A stretch of 64,000 nt of DNA. Source: Sclerodactyla briareus (Eukaryota; Echinodermata; Holothuroidea; Dendrochirotida; Sclerodactylidae). A program made the translations under genes and the position numbers. Below the pieces are notes generated by a model. The model searched no databases, was not told the DNA's origin, and saw only the letters and a program-made list of their open reading frames with translations. This document shows, piece after piece, positions 34,451 through 46,509 of the stretch (position 1 is its first letter; the number at the start of each line of letters is the position of its first letter). The stretch covers positions 124,001 to 188,000 of the forward strand of contig JAODTK010005822.1 of assembly GCA_026419785.1 (NCBI GenBank). Direction: 5' to 3'.

Positions 34451-36850
34451 GAGAAGGTAGTTTCTTAGTATTACGAAGTTGGACGTAATAATAACCACCC
34501 CCGTCAGTTAGCTCATGTTGGATAATATTTGAATTTAGTAAACTTAAAAATGGGAGTCGATCTCCTGGAAGAAATCTAATGTTGTCTGAAGGGTAGGAGA
34601 TAATAGTATTTAAGTTCGTTTCAATCAACTTGCTAAAGAGCGAAAACATCTGTAGGGTTGTCTTTGTCCTTCTGTAGATTTGCAACTGTTAGAGAAAAAG
34701 TGTGGCAATCAACATAAAAAATTTCATATTTAGCAAGATTGGTAATCATCCATCAATACTCATATTCCCATCAGGAATTGATCAAAACCACAATATACGC
34801 TCCCCCAAATTCATTACTTCACAACGGTAGCTTTAACACCTGGAACGTAGCTTTTTTGTCACTAACGTAAGTGCTAATAATTATGACTAATTTACTTCAT
34901 ATCAACATTGAGATGTAACATTGTGCGGTCTGCACATGCAGAAACATCATCTATCATACCTTGAATCTCATGAAACAATCGCCGTCTTGTAATAACAATG
35001 ACATTAACAAGAAATATCAGGCATTCAAATTTGAATTGCTGACGAATCGATTGATATTTTACTATAGCTTTATAGTCTCGAGTTCAATATTAATCTCCAT
35101 CATTCCCACAGACGATACCATGACTGTCAAATGTTCTTCTTGATATTATGTTTATTGCACATACACATACTTTTGGTTGCATTTCGTATACTTGAAAGTT
35201 TTGACCAGAGTGTCCTTCCCTTTTTTTTTTAGGTGTATACGTCTTTAAATTACACCTTATTCTGTATTAATAAAAATAACCCTTAGAGTCTACGCCCTGC
35301 CTGTGCCTTACATCATCAATCATTCTTCACAATACATTTCGTCCATGCTTATGTATAGTTGAGTAACATCTAACTATCTTGCTATCCGCATTATGGTTAA
35401 TCCCATCTTTGGTTGGCGCTTGTGAGCCATACCGTGCACTATGTAGAGCACCCCGGCATAGCTACTCCTTGTTGGTCTGTTGGTTGTGTGACGTGAAAAG
35501 AAAGCATCTCATGTAAGTTGAATCAGGAAAGGGCCAGGCGATCGCAGTTTCTTCTTCAACCCACGAAGCACTTCATTCCACCAGCCTAATCGACCGTGGA
35601 ATATCAAATATCCTTTAAAAAACAGTCATTTTCATAATGAATTGTCTGGCTTCATCCCACTTCGAACTATCATCAACATATCAATTTCTGTAATAGGCAC
35701 ATCTTTCTGCCAATGAAAAGGCCAAACCACGTATCTACATCATCAGCGACGTTTCCTGACTGATTGGACAGTTGTCACAATCCCAGCCGGAGTTTGTGAA
35801 GCCGATACCTAAGATAGATATGCGATGACGAAAGAAAGGCACCAGCATCGCTCCCGAGGACGGAAGTCACTGAAGAGATCCACACGTCTGTACCCGGTTT
35901 TACTGAAGTTATCGTTGTAAAGTGTGTTTGTAGTAAGTACTGTTTGCTGATTCCACGTCGGCATCACGTAGTGCAGGAGCGTGGTAAATTGCATCGATGA
36001 AAATATCTGGAGGATTCACAGTTCTATCTTGGTTGCTGACGCCTACTTCATAATCGTTTTTTTTAATAGTCGTTTTCCAATGAAGCGCGTCTCTTGTATC
36101 GCCAAGGGGTTTTGGCCTGTGATACCATCAACCCCCCCCCCCCCATTGGTTTTCAGTTGTCATGCTAACCCGATACAGCTAGACTGATGGAACATCTGGA
36201 ATGGTCTTTGATGTACATGAACACAGAACACAGAACAAAAATGGAGGGGAGGAAATCATGTATTCAAACATCTCTTAGGTTGCTACATTCTTTTAGGGTG
36301 GGGGGGTGTGGTGAGTAGTGTGTTAGTGGTTTTACCATTACACGTATGATCATGGAATGCTTTTTGCTCGTAACGCCTCCCACAGTGAAGGGAAACTCCG
36401 TTTGATCAGTTCCGGCTGCCGTATATTTTACTGAAAATTACAGTGGATGCCTCAATTCATAATCGAGCGTTACGCTAAGAAAGAAACTATTGTAGGAATG
36501 TGTAGGCAGAGTTAGACTATAAGATAAATAACCGGACGATGAAATTATTCCAATCCTCTGAGACCATAATGTTTATTATCATCAATGATGACGTTTCTAT
36601 AGTGAATGACGTTCACAAATTATGATATATTTTTTTCGCATTGGAAAGAGTAAGGTCTGTAACAGTATCTACGATAAAGACGCCCAGTCAATACTATTGG
36701 AGGAAGATATGTGATCATGAGACCAGTTGTTAGCGTTTTTGATGGGATGTAAGAGAAACAAAAATATATTGCCGAAATACAATTAACGGCGGGCCCATGC
36801 TAGAGTATCGCTCACATCTTAGTATGAGTACAGCCTATTGCAGATTTTTT
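34450..36850. other. Mostly unannotated; one weak dispersed repeat
   Basis: CTTCTTCAACCCACGAAGCAC and CTAATCGACCGTGGAAT at 35550-35603 match 62038-62095 (CTTCTTCAACCCACGCAGCAC, CTAATCGATCGTGTAAT), so this is one member of a dispersed pair. A poly-C run lies near 36131-36144 and a poly-G run near 36298-36307. No coding signal was recognised. Confidence 0.4.
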
Positions 36851-37279
36851 ACTGCAAACGTATTTACTGCTCTATGCAAAGAGACCCCAGAAGAAGAAAA
36901 AACGCAAATTACTCTCGACTAAGACGTAAAATGAATCTGACATACTCTTGTGGATTCTACTGAGTACACCAGACACTACTGACTATGGCGCCAGTGTTAG
37001 TTGTTTACTTTAATAATCGCTACAGTTTGAATTATTGTTTGAAACGCACCGGGAATGATCTCATCAAGTCTTATAGTAACCTGTATACTTCAGCAGAGTA
37101 AAAGGGATAGAGTAGCTACACTGCTATATTGAGTAGCTATATCGAGGAATGCAAATGAGTATCATATAACGCGACTAAAACATTTCGTTTGTTGCACGAT
37201 AATTCATTCCAATAACGAAACTGACAGTGAAATATATTTTGATGAAGAATATCGCATCCCATTTCACACGTAGAATCAT

Positions 37280-37430
37280 CTCCGAGTCTATCGCTGCACA
37301 ATGGCAAGAAATGACAGGTAACGGATGGCCAGGGGGCCATCTTCATAATACCGACACCCTGAATGGGGATGTTAAACAACTTCAACAAGGATCGTGACAT
37401 ATTATAGCCTGGCTGACAACATCGTGAATC
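37280..37430 (+). repeat. Recurring module, copy A1
   Basis: ATCGCTGCACA, AATGACAGGTAACGGATGGCCAGG and GATGTTAAACAACTTCAACA with AAGGATCGTGACAT recur in copy B at 49140-49270. In looser form they also recur at 46970-47110 and 59220-59350 (ACTACGGATGACAAG, GATATGTACAACAACTGCTACA, AGATCGTGACAT, GCTGACAACG). Four related copies, two per duplication unit, suggest an older internal duplication. Translation in one frame gives short runs such as FNKDRDYYTLADNI in B, but stops and shifts prevent a coding claim. Confidence 0.45.
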
Positions 37431-37944
37431 GAAACAGTGCAGTTTCCCTTCCATATGACTGGATAACAATAAATTACGATTACGGGGACAGGTTAATGGA
37501 ATTAATCTCAATTTTGCAATCGCACGCGCGTAACCTTAGCGCAATAGTCGTGGATCAAAGGCGAATATTCCATGAACAACAAAACTATTCGCGAGAAGAG
37601 ATGAGAACACCCAATGAAACAATCTACTTCTTGCGGATTGGAGAGAGTACAAGTGACAATAGTTGGCGAATGCATCCCATAATTCGGGTATCATCATTCT
37701 TGCTGTAAGATTGGTAACACTCTCGGCTTTTGGCTTTTATTTTGTCAACTGGACTGTTGTATCTCCAGTTGTTAGTTTCCTACTTCTTACGTTTTTATCA
37801 ACAAACCGCACTTTAGCATAAACATTTTACAATTTTCATATATTACTTTACGTCTCTCTGTAACTACGAGAAAACAAAATTTAAATTGTTCCAGTGTGTG
37901 TGTACGTTGCAGAGAATGTTAGTATGCCACTGATTTTCATTTCC

Positions 37945-38437
37945 AAGTTTCTAACCACAAAGCCGACCTTTCATTAAAAGTTTGTTAACCTCAGATTACG
38001 TTTGACTTGACTCCAAGATGATAAGGATCATGTACTCATTATGGGAACCCACGTGCCAAATATGAGCGATCCATTACAGGTGCCCGTCGAGCTATCGTGT
38101 CACAAGCCAGAATTGGCCAAAAATCATTTTCCACAATTTTCCATAAAAAATGTCCCCAATTCACACAAAAAACAATAGAGTTATTGGACCCTTCACAGGA
38201 TGTCCAGATTTTTGACCTATGTTGACCCCAAATGACCAAATGACCAAACAATAGGGATCAGTTAATCCAATATGGGGAACCCACATACCAAGTAGGACTG
38301 ATCCATCTTAGGTGGGGGTCGAGATCGTGTCCCAACAGGCAGGAGTCATATACATACGTACACCACCATTACATTACCACACACACACACACACACTCTG
38401 TCTGACTGCCATAGATTCCCCCTGACTGGTCAAGGAA
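37945..38437 (-). mobile_element. AGGTCA satellite element, short copy (HINE-like), present only in A
   Basis: Copy B reads straight through here (near 49780), so these 493 bases are an insertion in A or a loss in B. On the minus strand it opens TATTCCTTGACCAGTCAG, then GGGGAATCTATGGCAGTC and a short TG run. This is the same order as the start of the block at 54957. It continues with about one and a half diverged satellite units, including GGGTCA-ACAT-AGGTCA (four-base spacing) at 38217-38233. The 3' terminal hairpin is missing. Confidence 0.7.
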
Positions 38438-39330
38438 TAAAAAAGGAGCAAATGATATAGAATCATAGAATCATTCGAAATGGTTAGAATCCGTGAATAA
38501 CGTAGTATGGGTAGATTCACTGACTTTGTCTTCGTCATTGCAGTTCTCAAGATAACAATAAACTATATTGTCCGTCAGATCATCCTAAGTAAAAAAGATT
38601 TTCTACGGCTATGTGTTAATACATGATTTACCTGACGACCCTCCCCATATTTTCCGGATGCTCTCCTTGCAATAAAATAGTTCGTAAAGCTATATTTAGG
38701 ATTTTCTTATCAATAATCATGGACAAATGAACTATTCCTTATCGAAATTTGTTGTAGCCTACACAACCGAACTCGATTTGTGTCTTCTTATCGATCCAAC
38801 GACCAAGAGCATTCGGAAGCTACAGAGATTGGTCGCAGCTCACTTAATTGCAACAGCTTACCAAAGAATAATATCCTAATGATGTCAGAATGGCAGATTC
38901 ATTTGATTTCCCGGGCCTTCAAATGTAAACGAAGCATGAACTTCAATTCATCTTTAAGCCGTCTTGATTCTATTTAATCTTACAACTCGGTGAATTTCGA
39001 GAGCAGTGTTCTTGAAAAACCAGCCTGAGCCGTACCAATGCACAATCAGTGCGCCTGCGAGTTGTAAGTCCAGGTTATCTGCGTGCATTTTGGGACAATA
39101 AAACTTCACATACTAGCTCATACAAAGAGGAATACATCAAGTAAACATATAATAAAATGTGGCGGAGGGACACTCATGACAATGCGGCTGATAAGACGTA
39201 GCACAATGGTTTCATTCATATTCGCAAATTTTACCGCCGCTTGCATCCAGGAGAAAAAGGTAGGCTGCTTCCATTGCCCTTTTTCCAATGTCGGTCACCA
39301 GGGGGAAATGAAGAGATTTGAACTTATGTG

Positions 39331-40695
39331 AGATATTGCTGGCCTAGAAAGTTTCTCTACAATGGTCTAAGAAGTGCCCTAACGACGTTATAAAACGAAC
39401 GTGTGAGGATACTGCCAGGCCTAGAGAGGTATGAATTTCTCTACTATGCCCTAATGAGTAGCCATAGTGACGTTATTAAAATGAATTTTTCTATGAATCG
39501 AGGTCACAAATTTCGTAATTTCTTTACGATATTTGTGATCTCGATTAATAGAAAATTTTTTGCATTTGCGAAATGCACAATCTGCTCTCTGTAACTATTC
39601 AGCAATTCCTTGCTGACTGTTAGGAATAATTCAACAAAACAATGTCAAATGGGAATAGCTTGGTTCTTTCACTCAGACATTGCGACCGTCACACACCACC
39701 AGTGACAATCATGATCATGACCTCCATATGCCCGTTCGAGGCGTCTACTAACTTCAGACGCGTCACGAATCAACAGCACTGTCCTAGATTCATCCAAAAG
39801 ACTGGATCTTAGTCTTCGTCGATGATACTCGAAGGCCCAACGCTCGAGGGTATACGGCTGGAAAACCTATGCTAAAAACTATGACGGATCTGCCGAAGCC
39901 GAGGAGATAGTACATTAGGGCATCTCTCGTGAGCGACGAGTGTCTCTGCCTGATAAATGGTCAAGGGGTAGGAAGGAGTTGGAGAAGAAATATTAAGATT
40001 GTGTGTGCAGGGGACAAAGTGGACTGGTGAAAGTCAAGAGAGCTACAGAGGGATACAAGATTTGCTCCAGTGGATCGAACATATGAAGAGAAATGGCGTA
40101 GAAATAATATTGGGTCCGAGGTGCGAGGAACAAGTAATCGACGTCGTATGTGCGTCTGAGGAGTGAATGAAAGAGATAATTTCAGGTTATCTTACATATT
40201 ATATTTCAACCATATGTCCCTCAGGCGATAGAATCAGAAGAGTGAAGGAGACTCCGGCGAAGGTTGAAGAAATGATACTTGGTATTGCGGCAATTGAAAA
40301 AATACTGATTGGAGCAGATTTCTGGGACACGTTGGGGGACTCGGAATGCATTTAACAGGAACATGGTGGCACGAGACACAATAGAGAAACAATGAGGGAG
40401 AGTAGATTCAGCGGAAAGCACTTGCTGCTCTGGTAGGCATTTTCTACGAGAAGTCTGAAGTCCACCTTATCACACACAGAAGCGCAGGCTACAACTGGAA
40501 TTGAATTTGTCATGACTAAATAAGCGACATGAGTCATCAAAGAACCGGAAGATGATATCAGGTGAAGAAGTGGCGACATAACACAGGTTGCATTGCAGTG
40601 TGAAATTTAACAAAACGACGAGGGTGATAGGCGAGCAGTTCGGATGAAAATCAATATTTGGAAGTTGGAAGGACAGAGAGTTGCAGAGTGCAGGG
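39331..40695 (+). other. Segment present in A, missing in B
   Basis: Flanks GGGGGAAATGAAGAG and AAGATCAAACATCAATTTATT in A are nearly adjacent in B around 50725-50765, so about 1.37 kb differs. The RTE-like LINE reads continuously across the right-hand edge in A, while B starts abruptly inside it. The simplest reading is deletion in B rather than insertion in A. Confidence 0.7.
39484..39560. repeat. Small hairpin, arms about 35 bases
   Basis: AATTTTTCTATGAATCGAGG and the following bases to GTAA are inverted after a 5-base loop as TTACGATATTTGTGATCTCG and onwards to AATTTTT, with a few mismatches. It could be a decayed MITE or simply a palindrome. There is no second copy in the window. Confidence 0.7.
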
Positions 40696-40990
40696 ATAAG
40701 ATCAAACATCAATTTATTGGGAATACAACACGGTTAGAGGAGAAATGACAAAGTCCGGAGAGCAGCTATTGTCAGGAGAATGAAGTCTGTGACACTACTG
40801 GTCGACAGAACGGGAATTTTACCAGGGAACAATAAAACCCATAAGGGTTTGAGAAGCAATGGGGGGAGGCTTGGATAGAGTGGAACCCTATATGTAACAG
40901 GCGAAGCTGGAAAGATGATTTACAAGGTCGCAAAACATCGATCGAAGTCACATCACGCTGTTGGAGAGATTCCCTTTGTTGAAGTATTGA
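39950..40990 (+). mobile_element. RTE-like LINE fragment: APE endonuclease and linker (copy A)
   Basis: The frames give LCVQGTKWTG near 39993-40022, matching the catalytic-Glu block CVQETKW of RTE endonucleases (here Gly or frameshifted at that place). RNGVEIILGPRCEEQVIDVV lies near 40090-40150, VEEMILGI then IEKILIGADF near 40261-40322 (the GDFN/GADFN block), INIWKLEGQRVAECRDKIK near 40649-40710, and MIYKVAKHRSK-VGEIPFV near 40915-40980. The order is that of BovB/RTE ORF2 before its RT. The RT itself is missing downstream. Several frameshifts are present. The family call is firm on the combination of blocks, although exact clade is open. Confidence 0.8.
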
Positions 40991-41308
40991 ACGATATTGA
41001 CTGAACGGGCACTCATTGACATCGCAGCAGGCAGTTTGGCTTTAGCCCGGGAACCTGAGGGATACGTTTACGGCCTAGTCCCTTCAGTGGAACGAGTACC
41101 ACCAAAGCCTAATAATAACTTGGAACATACAAACCCTCAGCTCTCCCCTGGGGATAATCTAAACAACGCAGGTTTGCGTTTCCATTAATTTCTTCGTTCA
41201 AATAAGTCTTATCCAAAGAATCGGGTGGACGTGTGGGTAATTAATGAAAATTCTCTCGAAGCAGCACTGTAAAATCTAATACAAATCGGATAACATGACA
41301 TTATCCGA

Positions 41309-41422
41309 AGTAACTTGTGGACTGGACTCTCCCCGTTCCCCTAACTTGAATTATGTTCTATATAAAAGAAATCAAGTTTGAACGGAGTCCACCTGAAAAT
41401 GCCGATGCAAGCAAGTCACCCC
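41309..41422 (+). mobile_element. Hairpin MITE, copy 2 (in A)
   Basis: GTAACTTGTGGACTGGACTC on the left and GAGTCCACCTGAAAATGCCG then GCAAGCAAGTCACC on the right form imperfect inverted arms. The left arm lacks about 18 bases present in the right. The loop holds TTCTATATAAAAG, a TATA-box-like word at 41359-41368. It is orthologous to the B copy and inverted relative to 17.43 kb. Confidence 0.65.
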
Positions 41423-43803
41423 AGATCTGTTAGTGAGTTCTCACATCTTGAAGTCACTGTAACATGAAGGTTTCCGTTTTTTTCAATCACTCTTCTATCT
41501 TACCGTCATTCGACTAATAATCTAATCCATTATATCGGGGAAAAACTATAGTGTTTCTGTCTCAATTTCGATAAGTATCATACGATTTCCTCTACACGTC
41601 ATCTTATCATAGTGTGCCGTTATAATACACATCTCCCAATCCTATTTTTGTCGAGTTGCTTGTGGACATGGGTTGGACTTATTTGAATTCGTCCAATGTA
41701 GTGAAATGTGGCTGAAGAAACATTTGGAAGAAATAAGAAGAAGAGTAGCTTTGCGATTGTACTTATGACAGACGTCGTCCTCCTTTCCGCCAGCTTGTGT
41801 CAATCGGCGTATTAATAATACCAATTATGATTAGGTGCACGGAGTTGACGAAGAATACTGTGTTTTGATACTAAATGGTATTATCTCGGGTTCTTCGAAG
41901 TGGATTGGGGGATAAGTACAACAATTCTATCAACTGATCAATGAAAGTGGTTTTATGGTAGTCAGATCAGAGGCAATGTGATTGAAATCGCTACAGGCGG
42001 AAAGAAGAGGGAGTGGAAAACCACCACATAGCGGAGGGGCAACATGGCATGGATTGTGTTGAAATTTGGAAACGAAAGGGACGGACTACATGTATATAGG
42101 GATTCCCACGTTCAGGGAGATTAAGATTACGTCAGTACTTATCTTCGTTAACAGGATCTCTTCGCGGAATGTGAATCAGTGACGTGATAACATACATATC
42201 TCAACGGGGGGGGGGGGGAAAATGGGATAATTAAACGTACGTAGCTGAGAGAGTGTCACCGTTCCATGAATTTCAAGAGTTCCATAACCCCTTGGCATAC
42301 ATACGACATTAAGAATCATTTGTTGGGTATACAAAGATAGTTAAGCAAGATGTAATACTGAATCTATATTTTTTAATAGGAGGTTGAGAATCACACGCCG
42401 ATTTTGCCTGGCATGCCTGATGTGGAAACACAATTCGGAGGGGTGTATTTTTTTGTTGATCGACCTGTGGGTGGACATGCCAATCTTCAGCTGGCAGTAG
42501 GAATTATTTACCAATCAGAGGCCGGGTCATGTCTTGTCGAAATCTGTTAGAGGCACCTGTGCGAGTCTTTCGATAGTAGGTTTGCATATTACAGTATGAG
42601 TCAATATTACTGTACGTCGGCTTTTGAAACCTTCCGACAACATTACCACCCCCTGCTAATGTTAGAACATGTGGCTGACAAACATGTCAGGCTCTACTTA
42701 GTCTATTGCATTCAAAGATCAGTTAATGAAAGAGAAATTGAAAGATAATGAAATGATATGCGAACTAGGGCCTGGCTTCCAAGTAGTACAATGAACGGTC
42801 ACCCAGTCAACTACGCTGGCATTGAGGTGGAACTAACAAGGCAGAAGGGCAAAGCAGGCCAGCATAGTTCCAAAGAAAATGACGAGATCAAAACATACAG
42901 TTCTAACACAATAGTGGCAATATAAACTCAACGTATCGTGACACTTTCAATATCAGTACGCAATTACATGAGTAATACAAGAAGATCGTTCCACCGAACA
43001 CAAGTTACCTGGGTTCGTGCAGTCTTGAGTACTAATGCGAGTGGTTTGTTCCTGTGGTCTCCTCGCCGGTTCTGTTGGCAAAGAATTGTAGCAGCGTTGT
43101 TAAACAGCGTTGAGTGTAAATGACCCGAGGTGTCATTTCGCAGCCAGGAGGTTCTGACATGGGACGTGCGTACGGCTAATTCCCACCTAGGCTCTGGATT
43201 CCATCCTAATCGTTTGCTTAAGATTACCGTTGATCCGGCGAGAGCATTAGTTCGAAGCGCGAGAAGGAGGAAAATATTTGAAGAAAGAGATGAAGAGAAA
43301 GCAAGTTGCTAATGCTATATATTCCTGTGAGAGGGCTCTTCCCAGTAGAATTGCGGAGGTTGGTCCAGCCTAAACTGGAAACAATGATTCGATGTTTGCC
43401 CTTTTAAAATTCTACATCGATGCGGCTTGATTCTAGCGCCCATTGGAATAACACAACTGAATGTATGTTCTCAACAATGAGTGAATCCATGTTGATATTG
43501 TGAACTTTAAATAGTTGCACGCGAAATGGAGAGAAACGGTTGACATCGTTCTGTTTGTTCTCTCTGAACCAATTAACTACAGGCAGCTTCGAGCAATCGA
43601 TCTTCGAATATGACTTAAAAAGGTTTTTCTGTGGAAGTACAAGAAGAATATGCGATTCAGTCAACTCATAATGAATGAATTTATTACGTGTCGTGAATTT
43701 TCTCTTTCCAAGGGACATCATCGGCTATGGGGACAGCAATAATTATGGTACAATGGCAACTGTAATGATTCGTGATGACGATTTGTTTTTTTTATGAGGA
43801 ACC

Positions 43804-45497
43804 TTTTTTTTCTGACGAATGTCAGAGGCATCTATGCAGTCACGCGTCCGTGTGTATGTGTGTGTGTTGTGTGTGTTTGTGTGTATGTGTGTGTGTGTGA
43901 CGACCAGCTTTGTTGGTAAACACGATAACTGATCAGGTATGAGTAGGTCAGGCTCAATACTTGTGTGTGTGTTGTTCCCCATGAGGAGTACAGGAACCTA
44001 TTGTTTTGGGGTCAGGCGGAGGTCATATGAGGTCACATAGGTCAAAGTCTGAAAAACCTATGTAACAAACGATTAAGTCCAGATGGTTGGTCGATAAGTT
44101 GAAATTCATATTTAGCTTTCTTATGGGGAGTACAGGGAACCCGTATGTTTTGGGTTCAGGTCGGGGGTGGTGGTGAATATTTTGGTCGAAAATGCGAAAA
44201 TTAGTGAAAATTCGATTATGTTGGGTAATTTTTGCTTGTTAAACACGATAACTTGAAACCACCTGGATGGATTAAACACATACTTGGTATGGCTGGTCTA
44301 CCTGATGAGAACATTGATCCCTATTGTTTTGGGGTCAGGTCAGAGGGTCACCAGAGGTCAAAGTCTGCTGAAAAACCTTGTAAACACGATAAAGTCAGGA
44401 ATGGTTCGGTCCGACAAGTTGAATTTTGTGTTATCGCTTCGTCTGGAGGGTACAGGAACCTATGATTTGGTTCAGGTCGGAGGTAAAATTTGTTGATTGA
44501 AATTTTTTGAAACATTAGAATTACTTTGGAAAGTCGATATTTTGGCCAATTTTGGTTGTAACACGATAACTCGACCCCCCAACCGGGATGGATGAAGCTT
44601 CATAATTGGTATGTGTGTCCTCATGAGAGTACATGAAACCCTATGGTTTTGGGTCAGGTCAAGGTCACAGAGGTCAAAGCTAGAAACCTTGTAAACACGA
44701 AAACAGTCGAGGAATGGTTGGTCCGATCACAGTTGAAATTTTGTGTTAGCTTTCTTTGGGGGGTTACAGAGAAACCCTATCGTTTTTTGGATAGGTCGGG
44801 GGTGATTTTGGCCTAAAACAGAAAAAAAATTGGGAAAAGTTAATATTTTTGGCCAAGTTTGGCTTGTAAACACGATAACTCAACCTTCCTGGATGGATGA
44901 AGCTCCTACTTTGGTATGTGTGTGCCTCAAGATGAGTAGTCCTGACCCCCTATTGGGTTTTTGGGTCAGGTCCAGAGGTTGCCCGCAGTCCAAAGTCTAA
45001 GAAAACCTTGTAAAACACAAAAGTCGAGAATGTTTGGTCCGATAGTTGAAATTTTGTGTATAGCTTTCTTATGGGGGTCCAGGAACCATCGTTTTGTTGG
45101 TTAGTCGGGGGGTGATTTTTGGCCCTAAAAACAGAAAAAAATTGTGAAAATTATATTTTTGCCAATTTTGGCTTGGTAAAACACGATAACTCAACCGCTC
45201 CTGGATGGAGAGCTCATACTGGTTTTGAGTGTTCCCCAATGATGCGTACATTACTCTATTGTTTAGGTCAGTCCAGAGGTCATACTGAGTTAGCAAGTTC
45301 AAAGTCTGAAAACCTTGCAATTTAGTGTTTTCTTTCTTACCAAGGGGACAGGAACCCTATTATTGTTGGAAAGATAGGCCAATTTTGTCAGAATGTTTAT
45401 GTTTGCCCATATGAGCTGGAACAATCTCCCATTGTCCGTGTGTCTGGCTATAGTTTGACAGGAACAGTCCGGAATCCACTAGCCTTTGGCTTCTGGT
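43804..45497 (+). mobile_element. AGGTCA satellite element, long copy, inserted in A only (HINE-like)
   Basis: Copy B has ACTCCTCTTCAAGAATAG near 53847 where A has about 1.69 kb. The block starts with CTGACGAATGTCAGAGG-ATC and a TG microsatellite, then about four and a half units of about 316 bases. The marker AGGTCAAAGTCTG or its variant falls at 44039, 44355, 44671, 44987 and 45297. Each unit has three or more AGGTCA-like hexamers, such as AGGTCA-TATG-AGGTCA at 44019-44034 and GGGTCA-CCAG-AGGTCA at 44345-44360. It ends GGAATCCACTAGCCTTTGGC then TTCTGG, a small hairpin before CTGG. No transposase is encoded, and the short frames are not conserved between units. Confidence 0.75.
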
Positions 45498-45764
45498 TAA
45501 GAATAAGCTTGTCCTGAATAAATGGATAATAGAGCTTCTATAGTAGATCGTGTGAACAATTTGAATGAAAGCGCCTTGAATGGAACCCCTTTTCTAGTTC
45601 GATTCGCAAACCACCCATCAATGAACTTGACAAGTTATGTTCTTCCATTGCCACGTCTATACCAGTGTGCCCTACATTAAATAAAGAGAAAGATGCAAAT
45701 AGCCCTGAAATTGAAAAGAACTGACTTCAGTGACAATCATTATCTCATCGGTCCCGGAAGGAAT

Positions 45765-46330
45765 AATGAGATATTGTATTCAGTTTGACATGTCATATTT
45801 ACTGTTGCTGGGGTACCCATTGGTGGGGGACCTATAGTGCAGTGATCCAGCTTGAGGTTGACAACGCGAAACGTGTCCGTTGGTGTGTGGTGCGTGTGGT
45901 GTGGTGTTAGTGATTGCCTTTGCGTGTCCGTCGATTTGATGGTTTTCCGCAAATTCCCATTTTTGGAGTGGCGTCAGAAGGGAAAAATGTGCCACGCTGA
46001 ATAGTCACCAAAACATATTTTGTTCTACAGTTAGGAAGAAACTATCACATTTGTGAAATTAGGGGGCAATTGGGGCAATTTTTCATTTTGACACAATTTT
46101 TACTATTTTTCAAGATATCTGCTGCTTTCAATAGCTGAATGATTTTTAAATTTTGCAGGCGATACAGAAAAGTCACAAATTATAATTTCCCATGGCAATC
46201 AGCCAATCCACCCAATGTTAATTTTGAAGGGGATACTTGATTTTTGGCCAATTTGGGGATTTTTTTAAATACTGTTACTTTTTTTTAGTATATTTAAAGT
46301 GGGAGACTGAATGGTTTCAAATTTAGGACA
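45765..46330 (+). repeat. X-box repeat family, copy 2 (in A, X-box lost)
   Basis: GAGATATTGTATTCAGTTTG, TATTTACTGTTGCTGGGG, GTACCCATTGGTGGGG, GTGTCCGTTGGTGTGTGG, ATAGCTGAATGATT and TTTAGGACAAGGTAC align in order with 54125-54760. Copy A lacks the 50-odd bases with GTTGCC-AT-TGCAAC, which B and the 10.8-kb copy retain, so that part was deleted here. The last block, through AATGGTTTCAAATTTAGG, is shared only with B. Confidence 0.7.
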
Positions 46331-46509
46331 AGGTACAAACTATAAAAACGGAGAAGCATTCGACAAAGTCCGGTACAGGGAGAGCCACCAGCTTGGAAAT
46401 GATTTGTAGCAAACCAAGCTGTTGAGAAGGGCTTGTCACACTGGTTGATCGACGATATGCTTTGCAAACAAAGCGAGCTTCAAGCGTCAATTGGTTAGTT
46501 TTCATATAG

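Noticed and set aside
38039-38251. Minus-strand 70-codon frame in the satellite insertion
   Set aside because: Equivalent positions in other satellite units do not keep the frame; the sequence is tandem-repeat DNA.
43040-43312. Well-conserved minus-strand frame (GWNPEPRWELAVRTSHVR) shared by copies A and B
   Set aside because: Over the best aligned part I count about five amino-acid changes against one silent change, so there is no sign of protein-level constraint; conservation simply reflects the duplication.
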